Below are positions 1-10,779 of a stretch of DNA of 64,000 bases, one piece after another. Both the position numbers and the translations under genes were made by a program. How positions within the stretch are numbered: the first letter of the stretch is position 1; every line of letters starts with the position of its first letter. The notes beneath the pieces are model-generated. The model made no database searches. It was not told the origin of the DNA and worked only from the letters and a program-made list of their open reading frames with translations. The stretch is from Persicaria tinctoria (Eukaryota > Streptophyta > Magnoliopsida > Caryophyllales > Polygonaceae), in contig JBANSL010000014.1 in the NCBI GenBank assembly GCA_037127255.1, positions 69,423,646-69,487,645 of the forward strand, written 5' to 3'.

Positions 1-2418
1 GGTGGCTGAGTACTATGGAAAGAGAAAGCGAATTTGGGACGAAATTGATAATCTGGAAGGAATTCCATAATGTACTTTTGGTGCTCTTGAAAAGCATTGT
101 TCGTGTAGTCTATTGAAACGGATGCTTGAGTTGCAGAGTAAGAACAGATTGATGGAGTTTCTCCTTGGCCTCAACGATGGATTTGAGGCAGTCAGGAACC
201 AGATCCTGTCCATAGAGCCCTTGCCTTCAGTCAACATGGTGTACTACCTTGCTCAACAGGTTGAGCGTCAAAAGATCGTTACGAGTTTGGTAACTCAAGG
301 AGAAACTAGTGCTCTTAACGCCGGAAGAAGCTTCAAAGGGAACTCTGAGGTCAAGAACAATGACAGGAATGGTGCAGGACCCTATCGTGTTCCAAACAGG
401 GATGGTGCTCGTTACTTTCTCACCATACTTGATGACAAAAGTCGAGCCACCTGGACTCGGTTAGTTCAGAACAAGCAACAGATTTGTCAAGTCATTACCG
501 AGTTTCTGATTTGATTGAGAATCAGTTCAATTGCAGGGTTAAGAAAATCCGAACTGATAATGGCAGTGAGTTCATCAATAAGTCTTGTTTCAGCTTATTT
601 GCTTCCAAGGGTATTGAGCATCATCGATCGATTCCGTATACTCCCCAACAAAACGGTAGAGTTGAACGTAAGCACCGTCATCTTCTTGACACTGCAAGGG
701 CAATTCAATTTCAAGCTAATTTGCCCTTACTTTTTTGGGGAGATTGTATATTAGGAGCCACTCACATCATCAATCGTTTACCTTCTGCAGTTCTGGGTTG
801 GAAAACTCAATTTGAACTGCTCTATGGCAAGCCACCCTGCTACACAGAGCTTCGTGTGATTGGGTGCTTGTGTCACGTTTTAGTCAATAATGGGAATTTA
901 GACAAATTTGCAGCTAGAAGCATTCGTTGTATGTTTCTTGGTTACCCTCTGGGTCAGAAGGCGTATAGGGTATATGATTTGGACACTAAGAAGGTCTTTG
1001 TCAGTAGAGAAGTTGTGTTCTCTGAGGACGTCTTTCCTTTTGCTAATCCTACACCTTCGTCATCATCACCTTCAAGCCCTATGCCCTTAGTTAATCCGGA
1101 TGTTAGTCCCTATCCATACATGTCAATGTCGTCGCCTGATCTTGTTGATTCAATGATTGTGCCTTCAAGTCCTCTGGCATCAGGATCTGATTTTGGTCAT
1201 GACCATTCACCATAGGATGTGGTGCCTGAGAAAGGTTTTGATTCACTTCCTACCACAATGTCATCTCAACCTGTGCCCTTAGCTGCAAGTGAGCCCCCTT
1301 CAGATGACATCGGTGGTCCTCGTTGTTCATCTAGACAGGCCAATCGTCCTTCTTATCTTCATGATTTTGTTTGCAGCACTTTGCCATCTATAAGCGATGG
1401 CTCTCAGACTTTCATGGCTACTTCTCTGGGCAGTACCTGCCATTACTCACCTGAATTTGTGGCTTCATTTAACAATGTTTTGTCTGTTTTTGAACCCACT
1501 ACTTACCTCCAAGCTTCAAAGGAGAAACACTGGGTTGAGGCAATGCAAAAAAAGATCAGTGCTCTTGATAAAAATAATACTTGGGCTCTTACACAGTTGC
1601 CTCCGGGAAAGAAAGCAATCGGTAGCAAGTGGATATTCAAGGTTAAATTTCGTCATGATGGTTCAGTTGAGCGTTACAAGGCTCGATAGGTTGCAAAAGG
1701 TTACAACCAAATGAGGGGCAAAGATTACAAAGATACCTTCTCTCTCGTTGCCAAGTTCACAACAGTGCGCTTGTTTCACGCCATTGCTGCTACTCGAGCT
1801 TGGCCGGTCTGTCAATTAGACGTAAATAGCACCTTCTTTCATGGCACTCTTGATGAGGAAGTTTATATGCTACCTTCGGAGGGTTATTCTAAGGCTAAAG
1901 ATGGTCAAGTTTGTCTCTTGAAACGATCCTTATACGACCTTAAACAGGCTTCGAGACAATGGAATTTGGAGATGTCTAAGTTCCTCCAGAAGCAGGGCTT
2001 TTCCCAATCGAAGTATGATCATTCATTATTTGTCATGACACTTCTGAATGATGGGTTGATTGCTGCTCTGGTGTACGTGGATTATCTGATCATCACCGGG
2101 ACTGATTCTGGCATCATCAACCGTGTTAAAGCATCACTGCACTCATCATTCACCATAAAGGATTTGGGGCTCATTGGTTATTTTCTGGGTCTAGAGGTGT
2201 CTAGGAATTCAGCTAGTATGTTACTCAACCAACGCAAATACACCATTGATATCGTCAAGGAACTCCATATGGACGACTGTAAGCCAGCTGCTTTCCCTTT
2301 ACCTCGAGGTTTAACACTGTCTACCGAAGATGGTGAGTTACTTCCTGATCCCGAGACTTATAGGTGTCTCATTGGTCGACTTCTTTATCTCAATTTGACT
2401 CGACCGAATATATCGTTT
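1..2418 (+). pseudogene. Copia-1 gag / integrase / RT (first part), degraded
   Basis: A gag (UBN2-type) tail is read at about 113-390 (LMEFLLGLNDGFEAVRNQIL). It runs directly into integrase at about 391 (GPYRVPNRDGARYFLTILDD), so the zinc knuckle, protease and pre-integrase region are missing. Integrase continues in another frame from about 484 with the second Asp (RTDNGSEF) and the catalytic Glu (GRVERKHRH). RT follows at about 1500-2418, with the motifs ALDKNNTW, GSKWIFKVK, QLDVNSTFFHG and SLYDLKQASRQW. In-frame stops occur near 1213 and 1687. The RT active site reads YVDY instead of YVDD (about 2077-2088), which should abolish polymerase activity. This is a non-coding remnant. Confidence 0.9.
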
Positions 2419-2836
2419 TGTTAATGTGCCTTGAATCATTGTTGACCGGCGACGCATCGGGGGGTCCTGGGGCCGGAGCCCCCCGGCGGTGGACTCGCTG
2501 ACCGGTCAGCGAGTCGGGGGTCCAGGGGGCGACGCGCCCCTTACGGGGGGGGGGGGGGGGGGGGCTAGGGGGGCAGCGCCACTCCGCTTTTACGGTATGC
2601 GATGTTTATTGTAAACGGGCCTATCGTCTGTCTATTTTGGGCTTTCAGTCCATTGTCTGTTTAGGGTTCCATGAGTCTCTTCATATACTCATGGAACGCC
2701 GACCCCTTGTAACCTAATCTGTTTCGCTTCCTCTACTAAGAAAACTGGTTCTCTGCCCGTGGACGTAGGCAACACACCGTTGCTGAACCACGTAAATCTC
2801 TATGTTGTTCTTCGCTTTATCATTCTCGTTATAACA
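2419..2836 (+). repeat. Copia-2 5' LTR with 20-base poly-G run and perfect palindrome
   Basis: The 418-bp LTR has an extremely GC-rich left third. A perfect 24-bp palindrome lies at 2492-2515 (centre GACCGGTC). An uninterrupted run of 20 G follows at 2545-2564, then CTA and six more G (2568-2573). The rest is of ordinary composition. The same layout is present in the 3' LTR, so it belongs to the family and is not a local accident. Confidence 0.93.
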
Positions 2837-2849
2837 AACTGGTATCAGA

Positions 2850-3308
2850 TCCGGGTTCGGCGGTTGGGCCGGTTGCACCAAATATTGAGATGGACTCCAC
2901 ATCTGAATCGATGACGGGTTAGTCGAACCCGTTGCGTGGAGGTCTCAATTCCAACCGGGCTAGACTTGTGATGGATTCGCAAGTGAGAGGGGGATTTGTT
3001 GGGACACTTGTGAATCACACATCCGAAGTGAGATGATTCTGAACCTAACATATAAGTGGACGGGCTACTCCACCTAATGCCAATTGGTTTTGGGATGGTG
3101 CCACGGTCTGACTTATATGTTAGGCTGTCTGGTTGGGACACTTGTGAATCACACATCGGAAGTGGGATGATTCTGAACCTAACATATAAGTGGACGGGCT
3201 ACTCCACCTAATGCCAATTGGTTTTGGGATGGTGCCATGGTCTGACTTATATGTTAGGTTTTCTGGTCAGGCCCAACAAGACCTTGCCCCTAACAAACTG
3301 GTATCAGA
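2850..3308 (+). mobile_element. TRIM-like segment inside the Copia-2 leader
   Basis: The 18-mer TAACAAACTGGTATCAGA (LTR end plus primer-binding site) occurs at 2832-2849 and again at 3291-3308. The 459-bp unit between them is laid out like a terminal-repeat retrotransposon in miniature. It has a short non-coding interior (2850-2984), a polypurine tract (GAGAGGGGGA, 2985-2994), and an LTR-like block from TGTTGGGACAC (2997) to CCCCTAACA (3295). That block holds a two-copy tandem repeat of 134 bp (about 2998-3131 and 3132-3265). Gag starts soon after the second primer-binding site. The best reading is a chimera between Copia-2 and a TRIM, joined at the shared primer-binding site. Confidence 0.7.
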
Positions 3309-3334
3309 GCTTTGGTTGTTGATTTCCGCCGAGA

Positions 3335-4110
3335 ATGATGTCTAGTTCTGTGTTGAAGATCGACAAGTTTACTGGAAGAAATTCTTTCAGTCTGTGGCAG
3401 ATCAAGATGCGTGCTTTGCTGAAACAGCAAGGCTTATGGACACCGTTGGCCGCCGACAAGAAGGGGGCAGATACAACCACCGCTGAGTACGACCTTCTGG
3501 AGGAGAAGGCTCATTCGACGATTATGTTGTGACTCGCAGACGATGTCATAACAGAAGTTGCTGATCAGGAAACCGCAAGCAAGGTGTGGCTAAAGTTGGA
3601 GTCTTTGTACATGACAAAGTCTCTGACAAACGAGTTGCTTCTGAAACAACGGTTGTTCGGGCTGCGTATGCAAGAAGGTACACAACTCAGAGATCATCTT
3701 GATCAACTTAACACTTTATTACTTGAATTGCGTAATATTGATGTTAAGGTGGAGGACGAAGATGCTGCCCTAATTCTGCTGGTATCCCTACCCCCCACAT
3801 ACGAGAACTTCGTTCAGTCGTTCGTCGTTGGGAAGGATACCATCACTTTGGAAGAGGTTAGATCGTCGCTTCACAGCAGAGAGTTGCGTCTGAAGGCAAC
3901 CGTGTCGGTTACAGACAATCAGGCTTCCGAGCTTGTGGCAAACGGAGGCAAATCTGATGGTAAAAAAGGGCAATAAGAAGAAGCATCGGCAAGATCGCAA
4001 ATCAGGCCCTAAACCAAACGATGTTTGTAACTACTGCAAGGAGAAAGGTCATTGGAAGAATGACTGTCCGAAGAAGAAGAAGCAAGAGGAAGAGAAATCT
4101 GGGTCTGCAG
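3335..4110 (+). pseudogene. Copia-2 gag, broken
   Basis: Gag starts at ATG 3335 (MMSSSVLKIDKFTGRNSF), 27 bp after the second primer-binding site. A nonsense TGA is at about 3530. The UBN2-type capsid region continues from 3532 to about 3976 (WLKLESLYMTKSLTNELLLK), and a frame change then leads to the nucleocapsid zinc knuckle, CNYCKEKGHWKNDCPKKKK (CX2CX4HX4C) at about 4024-4080. Gag packages the element RNA in cytoplasmic particles. The stop and frame change make this copy non-functional. Confidence 0.9.
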
Positions 4111-7100
4111 CAGTAGCTGATTGTGGCAATACTTCTGAGGAGGATATTGTTATGTTAGCTGATGATCACACACACAGGGCTGATGTGTGGTATCTTGACT
4201 CTGGGGCGTCCTATCATATATGTCCTAAAAGGGAGTTGTTTGCAACATATAACCGTGCTGATGGGGGCAATGTATCCATGGGGAATGATGCTCTCTGCAA
4301 GGTTGTTGGGACTGGCTCAGTTAGGTTTAGGACAAATGATGGGAAATTTCACACATTGGAGGATGTCAAGCACGTGCCATCCATGACGAAGAATCTGATA
4401 TCCCTAACAGTGTTAGACGACAAGGGGCTCAGGTACACAGGTTATGGGGGAAAGTTGCGTGTGTTAAGAGGCTCTGATGTGGTTCTGCAGGGAGTCAAGC
4501 GGGGAAAGGGAACTTTGTACACCCTACAAGGTTCCTCAGTTACAGGTGCTGCAGCGGCTGTTTCCGCTGGGGTTCAGGAAGCTGATCTGACAAGGCTTTG
4601 GCATATGAGGTTGGCTCATATGAGTGAAAGGGGGATGCAAGTTCTCTCGAAAGTAGATCTTCTGGGAGGTCATAAGGCCCAGAGCCTTGAGTTTTGTGAA
4701 CATTGTGTGTTTGGGAAATTACATCGCAGCAAATTTCCTAAACCAGTTCATCAGACAAAAGGCACGCTGAATTACATCCATTCAGACTGTTGGGGTCCTT
4801 CACGTGTTCAGTCCTTGGGCGGTCATAGGTATTTTTTGTCTCTAATTGATGATTACTCTAGGATGACTTGGATATTCATGATGAGGAACAAAAGTGAGGC
4901 ATTCAGTAAGTTCGGGGAGTGGAAGACTCTAGTAGAGAATCAGACTGGAAAGAAGGTCAAGAGGATGCGAACTGATAATGGTCTGGAATTATGTTCATCT
5001 GAGTTTGATGGGTTCTGCAGAGATGAGGGCATTGTTCGGCATCACACAGTCAGATACACACCACAGCAGGATGGTGTAGCAGAACGAATGAATCAGACTC
5101 TTCTGGCGAAAGCAAGGTGCATGCTTTCCAATTCAGGCCTTGATAGGAGATTCTGGGCAGAAGCAGTTTCAACAGCTTGCTATCTCGTGAATCGGAGCCC
5201 ACACACGGGTATCGACTGCAAAACACACCTTATGAGGTGTGGACTGGAAAGGCTGCTGATTACTCTAATCTGAGGGTTTTTGAGTGCATTGCTTATTATC
5301 ATGTTGATGAGGGTAAGCTAGAGCCAAGAGCTAAGAAGGGAGTCTTCATGGGCTATGGTACTGGTGTGAAAGGGTACAGGATCTGGTCTGATAGCAAGAT
5401 TATACTTAGCAGAAGTGTAGTCTTTGATGAGAGTTCTTTGCTGAATTCTAGGAAGAAGACCAGTGATGCTGTTGAGAAAGAGGTTGTTGCTGAGGAGGTG
5501 GAGTTGGACTTCACTCCATCTGAGAGTTAGGTACATGATTTGGTCACAAACCAATCAGGTACTATTGAGTCAGACACTGCTGAGACAGAGGCTATACCAC
5601 TAGACACAGGAGCAGGTGGAGCGACACATCGCATTATTGCTCTAGATCGGCCAAGAAGGGTTGACATCAGACCTCCTGCGAGATATAGGTCTGGTGAGTT
5701 GGTGGGATATGCCTTGCAGGTGGCCGAGGAGGTGGAGGATGATGCTCCGTCCACCTACAAGGCTGCTATTTCTGGAGGTGAGTCAGCACAGTGGCTCGCA
5801 GCAATGGGAGAAGAGATGGAGTCTCTTCACAAGAATCAGACTTGGGAGCTTGTCAAATTGCCTGCTGATAGGAAGGTGATTACTTGCAAATGGGTCTTCA
5901 GGAAAAAGGAAGGACTATCAGCTGCTGAGGGTGTTAAGTACAAAGCACGAGTAGTTGCAAAAGGATTCAATCAGCGAGAGGGAGTAGACTACAATGAGAT
6001 TTTCTCACCAGTGGTCAGACATACTTCTATCAGGGTGCTACTAGCAATGGTTGCACATCAGGATTTGGAGCTTGAGCAACTAGATGTGAAGACAGCTTTC
6101 CTACATGGAGAGTTGGAGGAGGAAATATACATGTCTCAGCCGGATGGTTTTCAGGTTCCTGGAAAAGAGAACCATGTTTGCAGACTGATCGAAGAAGTCT
6201 TTGTATGGGCTGAAACAGTCACCAAGGCAGTGGTATAAGCGATTTGATAGCTATATGGTGCAGCTGGGATACAACAGGAGTCCATATGATTGATGTGTTT
6301 ACCACAACAGTCTGGATGATGGTTCACATATTTATCTGGTGTTGTACGTGGATGATATGTTGATTGCTGCTCAGAACAAGTCAGATATCCAAAAGCTGAA
6401 GGATTGTCTCAGTGCAGAGTTTGATATGAAAGATCTGGGTGCTGCTCGAAAGATTCTGGGAGTAGAGATCTATAGAGACAGGAAGCAGAGAAAACACTTC
6501 TTATCTCAAGAAGGGTACATCAAGAAGATATTGAGCAGGTTTGGAATGTCTTCGGCTAAGTCTATAGATACTTCAATGGCGTCTAACAGCAAGCTGGGAA
6601 TGTACACACTTCAGACTGAGGAGGAGAAGGAGTACATGTCTAAGGTCCCTTATGCGAGCGCAGTGGGGAGTCTGATGTATGCTATGGTCTGCACTCGACC
6701 AGATCTAGCATTTGCTGTTAGTGTGGTAAGCCGCTTTATGGTTCAGCCTGGGAAGGAACACTGACAAGCTGTGAAGAGGATCTTCGGGTATCTCAGAGGC
6801 ACTACTGATGTTGGTCTGTGATATGGGAATGATACAGAGTGCTTGGTTGCTGGGTTTTCAGACACTGATTATGCTATTGATGTGGACAGTATGAGATCGA
6901 TGACTGGCTATGTTTTCACTCTTGGGAGTTCTGTGGTGAGTTGGAAAGCAACTCTACAACCTACAGTCACTTTGTCTACCACAGAGGCAGAGTACATGGC
7001 GTTGACAGAAGCTGCTAAGGAGGGAATCTTGCTTAAAGGCTTGGTCAATGATCTAGGCCTACATCAGGATCAGGCTTTAGTGTATTGCGACAGCTTGAGT

Positions 7101-7301
7101 GCAATATGCTTAACCAAGGATCAAGTCCATCATGAGAAGACGAAGCACATTGATGTCAGGTACCATTTTCTGAGGAATGAGAAGAGAATCAGGGTGAAGA
7201 AGGTGGGAACTGCTGATAATCCCGCTGATATGTTCACTAAGCCAGTTCCAGAAAGCAAGTTCCAACATTGTTTGGACTTGCTTAATATCACCAGCCGTTG
7301 A
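4111..7301 (+). pseudogene. Copia-2 pol: protease, integrase, RT, RNase H, broken
   Basis: Domains in order: aspartic protease (WYLDSGASYH, about 4188); pre-integrase (LWHMRLAHMSERGM, about 4600); integrase with RTDNGLEL (about 4970) and GVAERMNQ (about 5070); RT with QLDVKTAFLHGELEEEIYM and an intact LYVDDMLIAA (about 6343); RNase H with [21 protein letters not shown] and ADMFTKP, ending at 7301. Breaks include a frameshift near 5215, nonsense codons at about 5528, a frameshift near 6190, and stops near 6290, 6762 and 6819. All catalytic centres are recognisable, but no protein of full length can be made. Confidence 0.92.
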
Positions 7302-7417
7302 GTTGCCCTGCGGGGCAGTCTGGGTCCTTCGTCAAGGACCAATCTGAGGCAGAGAACGTCTGAGCACTTGTCATAGGTGCATCTGTTTATGAGAGGATTC
7401 AAGTCAAGGTGGAGATT

Positions 7418-7834
7418 TGTTAATGTGCCTTGAATCATTGTTGACCGGCGACGCATCGGGGGATCCGGGGGGCGGAGCCCCCCGGCGGTGGTCTCGCTGA
7501 CCGGTCAACGAGTCGGGGGTCCAGGGGGCGACGCGCCCCTGGCGGGGGGGGGGGGGGGGGGGCTAGGGGGGTAGCGCCACTCCGCCTTTACGGTATGCGA
7601 TGTTTATTGTAAACGGGCCTATCGTCTGTCTATTTTGGGCTTTCAGTCCATTGTCTGTTTAGGGTTCCATGAGTCTCTTCATATACTCATGGAACGCCGA
7701 CCCCTTGTAACCTAATCTGTTTCGCTTCCTCTAATAAGAAAATTGGTTCTCTGCCCGTGGACGTAGGCAACACACCGTTGCTGAACCACGTAAATCTCTG
7801 TGTTGTTCTTCGCTTTATCATTCTCGTTATAACA
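7418..7834 (+). repeat. Copia-2 3' LTR
   Basis: This is the 417-bp partner of 2419-2836. The poly-G run is 19 G (7544-7562), then CTA and six G (7566-7571). The palindrome (7491-7514) carries two mismatches here. It is followed by the CGTTT target duplication at 7835-7839. Confidence 0.94.
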
Positions 7835-8454
7835 CGTTTGTTGTCCAACACCTTAGTCAGTTCTTAACTTCACCTCGTCTCCCTCACATTCAAGCCGCTC
7901 ATCATGTTGTCCGGTATTTGAAAGGGTCAGTCAATCTGGGTTTATGCTATCCAGTTGGTGGTGAATTCAATCTGTCAGCCTATTGCGATGCCGACTGGGG
8001 CACTTGTACATTCTCTGGAAGGTCTGTTTTTGGTTATTGCGTGTTTTTGGGTACGTCCTTAGTCTCTTGGAAGACTAAAAAGCAAAAGACGGGGTCTAAA
8101 TCTTCCCCTGAAGCTGAGTATCGCAACATGTCTTACACTTCTAGTGAAGTTGTTTGGCTACACAGTTTGCTTGAGAATCTGCAGATCATTACTCCCCTTC
8201 CTATTCCCTTATACTGCGACAATAAAGCGGCCATCCATATCACTACTAACCCCGTCTTTCACGAGCGGACAAAACATCTCAAGTTGGACTGTCATTATGT
8301 ACGAGATCGTTATTTGGAAGGCTTCCTGTCTCCACAGTTTGTTCGCTCGAGTATGCAGCTCGCTGATGTCCTCACTAAGCCATTAGGGGAGCACCAGCAC
8401 AAGTTCCTTTCTTCCAAGTTAGGCCTTGTGCTAACTCACCCAAGTCCTACTTGA
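7835..8454 (+). pseudogene. Copia-1 RT end and RNase H (continuation after the Copia-2 insertion)
   Basis: The frame resumes right after Copia-2, within the repeated CGTTT, and stays open to TGA at 8452-8454. RNase H motifs are present in order: AYCDADWG (first Asp, about 7979), SPEAEYR (Glu, about 8107), LYCDNKAAIHI (Asp, about 8212), HERTKHLKLDCHYVRD, and ADVLTKPL (last Asp, about 8363). This domain removes the RNA strand during cDNA synthesis. The stretch itself looks undamaged, but it is cut off from a start and belongs to a defective element. Confidence 0.88.
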
Positions 8455-8461
8455 GGGGGGA

Positions 8462-8686
8462 TGTAGAGTGTGCATACTTAGTCTTGGTGAGGATGCACAC
8501 ACTTGATTGTAATTTAGTTAACAATAAAGAGAGTTGGTTAGAGAGTCTTGGAGTAGTATAAATAAAGGGGTAACAACATCGTTTGTAAGCCACCAATTCA
8601 CAGCTCTCTACAATGGAGTCTGTAACCCATTCCCCACCTCCATGAATAAAGATCTCAATCTTTCTCTCCCAAATTGATCATTTGCA
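8462..8686 (+). repeat. Copia-1 3' LTR (about 225 bp)
   Basis: It starts with TGTAGAGTG directly after a polypurine tract and ends at about TTTGCA. It holds a TATA-like box (TATAAATAAAGG, about 8557-8568) and a possible poly(A) signal (AATAAA, about 8645). The partner LTR is outside the window, so the right edge is inferred from the TG...CA rule and is uncertain by a few tens of bases. Confidence 0.7.
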
Positions 8687-10611
8687 GAAGCTTTTCATAT
8701 AAGGCCACAAGTTGGCCCAACGACAGAAGGATCGATATGAATCTCGTGGCGACGGTTTTTAGGGAGAAGAAAAACGAGAGACTCTCTCGATAGAAAGGTC
8801 ATGCGCAATGTCGGGAAAAGACAGAACATTGATCGATGTTCCTAGCCTCTTGGTCGAATCGACCACCAAACGGACTTGTAACCAGAATGCGTAACTGCAA
8901 TATATACAACTACCTATTTCATCAATCAATCTTATTTCTTTTGGTTGGTTTGTTTTGATTGAATTGAAGTACTCTAGTCTCTAGGACTTACGTCGGGTTG
9001 GTTTTGCTCGTCGATGTAGAGTTTTTGTAGGTACGAAACACTCTTATGCAAGTCTGTTGTATCTTGATCATAGGACTCATCAATTATCTTGGTTCCCTGC
9101 TCTTATTTTGAAGCACATAAATTAATTGATGGTCGATGGATTAGGCATGTTTAGCGCCTCAAAGATTAATAGTATAGCTTAAGATTAATTAATTATAATC
9201 TAGATTAAGATTAAAAATCTAGATGAAATTTTTAATGAAATTCTAGATATCTGTCAAAATTTTGCCTGTGAGGATACATTAAAGAGTAATTTTTGTTTGA
9301 CATGATAAATTACATAGAGTTTTATAAAGCTATTTTTTTAAAAAATGGAGGAAAGATTTGTCACACTGCTTTGAAAAGCCCTAATTAATAAACTTGTGCC
9401 AAACAGGAGAACAACCCAAACGTGGACTTACAAGGGACTTGTAGAACTCTGCAACTTAATTCCGGTCTAATGGAGTCATATCTACTATAATCACATCTGG
9501 TTTAAACCTGCCCAAATTAATATTATCCAAGAGATCGACAAGTTAACAAATCATGTCATCTACTGAATTGTATGATGTATATAAGTAGCGAAAAAACGAT
9601 CGAATTAACCTTTTGCGGACGGAGATGACGCTTTCAAGAGGAAACATGAGAGGCATTTCATCGAAGATTCGGTTAGCACCTCCGTCCGCACATACTTTGA
9701 ATTGTGCTGCTCCTCATTCAAAACAATTTCCATATATAAATCCTCAACCAAACATATTAGATATCAGTTATCAGATATCAAGAGATCGAAGAGAAAGGAG
9801 ATCGAGTTAGTACAGTTGTGCCAGAGATGAGGAGTGAAATAAGCGATGGGCTGGTTGACGACAACGAGGGCATTGAAGTGGAGAGGAGAGTTGACACGTT
9901 CCGAGTCTGATGCCGGCCACCGAGGCGGAAGGAGGGAGGAGGAAGGAACTGTAGTGGTGCATAACTTCCATGGCCGCTGGCTTGTGGATTTCTCTTCTGC
10001 TGATCAATGACGGATATATTTGCGATGATGATGTTACATTTTGGTAAGAAAAAGTTTGTGTGATTTTAGTGTCGATCACACCACGGCCAGTTACTGTGGC
10101 ACGTAGGCATACCAAACTAAATACACAACCTTTTGACAGAAAATGACTCGCTCTCAGACCCAACATTTTGAATTGGTGAAAGTGTTATGGACTTATGGTT
10201 AACTGTATGAGGATTTTGACTGCTAGGGTTTCATCTCTAGCCGGCCTTTGTGAGTGTAGATCGAGCTCCGTTCCATCAAAAAACACTCAGTGACATTGTG
10301 TTGAGAGAGACTTGTAGCCTCTTTCCCCTTTGGTTCTGATCGGTGGCTGCAGGTGTCCTCGTTGAGGCTAATCGTCGCTACAAATCTCTTCTGTCTCTTC
10401 TGTTTTGGTTTTGATTTGGTTGTAAACTCTTTTCATTATCAATGCATTAGTTTCTGTTTGTGTTTACTGGTGTTTTGGAACGATTCTCTTCAATTAGATT
10501 TCATATCAATCGGGCCATGAATTGTTCCCGTAATCGGATTTTTGACTTGTGATTTCAAGTCAGCTCAACCCAGTGGGTCAAAATCATTACCTTTTTTTTA
10601 ACCATACAAGA
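8687..10611. other. Intergenic, no gene recognised
   Basis: Mostly AT-rich. A GC-richer patch at about 9800-9980 holds a - strand open stretch whose Met codons near 9972 begin a Ser- and hydrophobic-rich N-terminus (MEVMHHYSSFLLPPS). This could be a remnant of a transit-peptide exon, but nothing follows it. From about 10200 to 10480 the sequence is pyrimidine- and T-rich and looks like a transcript leader or an LTR. No domain could be identified. Confidence 0.5.
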
Positions 10612-10779
10612 TACTCTCTTGGTTCACTAATAAGTATCGTTTGACTATTCAACACATTTTTTAAGAAGTTAAAACTATATAAAATATTAATTTATTTTTT
10701 AAAAAATAATTTAATTTATACTTATCTCCTTAAAAACGTCTCGAACAATCAAACGATTATTGGTGACGGATGGAATATT
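10612..10779. mobile_element. Stowaway-like MITE (degenerate)
   Basis: The left end TACTCTCTTGGTTCACTAAT and the right end (GGTGACGGATGGAATA) are imperfect inverted repeats matching the Stowaway terminal consensus (CTCCCTCCGTC type). The pairing continues inwards (AAGTATCGTTTGACT against AATCAAACGATTATT). Between them is about 100 bp of A/T-rich DNA. TA dinucleotides at both ends fit the TA target site of Tc1/mariner MITEs. Confidence 0.65.

Larger units (their letters stand above)
2419..7834 (+). mobile_element. Copia-2: 5416-bp Ty1/copia element inserted in Copia-1, TSD CGTTT
   Basis: It has two LTRs (2419-2836 and 7418-7834) that start TGTTAATG and end TTATAACA, flanked by perfect 5-bp target duplications CGTTT (2414-2418 and 7835-7839). 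The primer-binding site TGGTATCAGA (2840-2849) fits initiator tRNA-Met. The polypurine tract lies just before 7418 (AAGGTGGAGATT). About 13 substitutions plus a poly-G length change separate the LTRs, roughly 3%. The coding region has several stops and frameshifts, so the copy is dead. An extra TRIM-like segment sits between LTR and gag. Confidence 0.96.
1..8686 (+). mobile_element. Copia-1: Ty1/copia retrotransposon, 5' end outside window, interrupted by Copia-2
   Basis: Order of domains is gag, integrase, RT, RNase H, which is the copia order. The 5' LTR and start of gag lie left of the window. The 3' end is seen: RNase H stops at 8454, a polypurine tract (TTGAGGGGGGA, 8451-8461) follows, then a 3' LTR starting TGTAGAGTG. 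The element is split at 2418 by Copia-2. Removing 2419-7839 (the insert plus one copy of its CGTTT target duplication) makes the RT reading frame continuous again, so Copia-2 landed in this coding region. It is a defective copy: stop codons, an internal deletion and a changed RT catalytic residue are visible. Confidence 0.93.
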
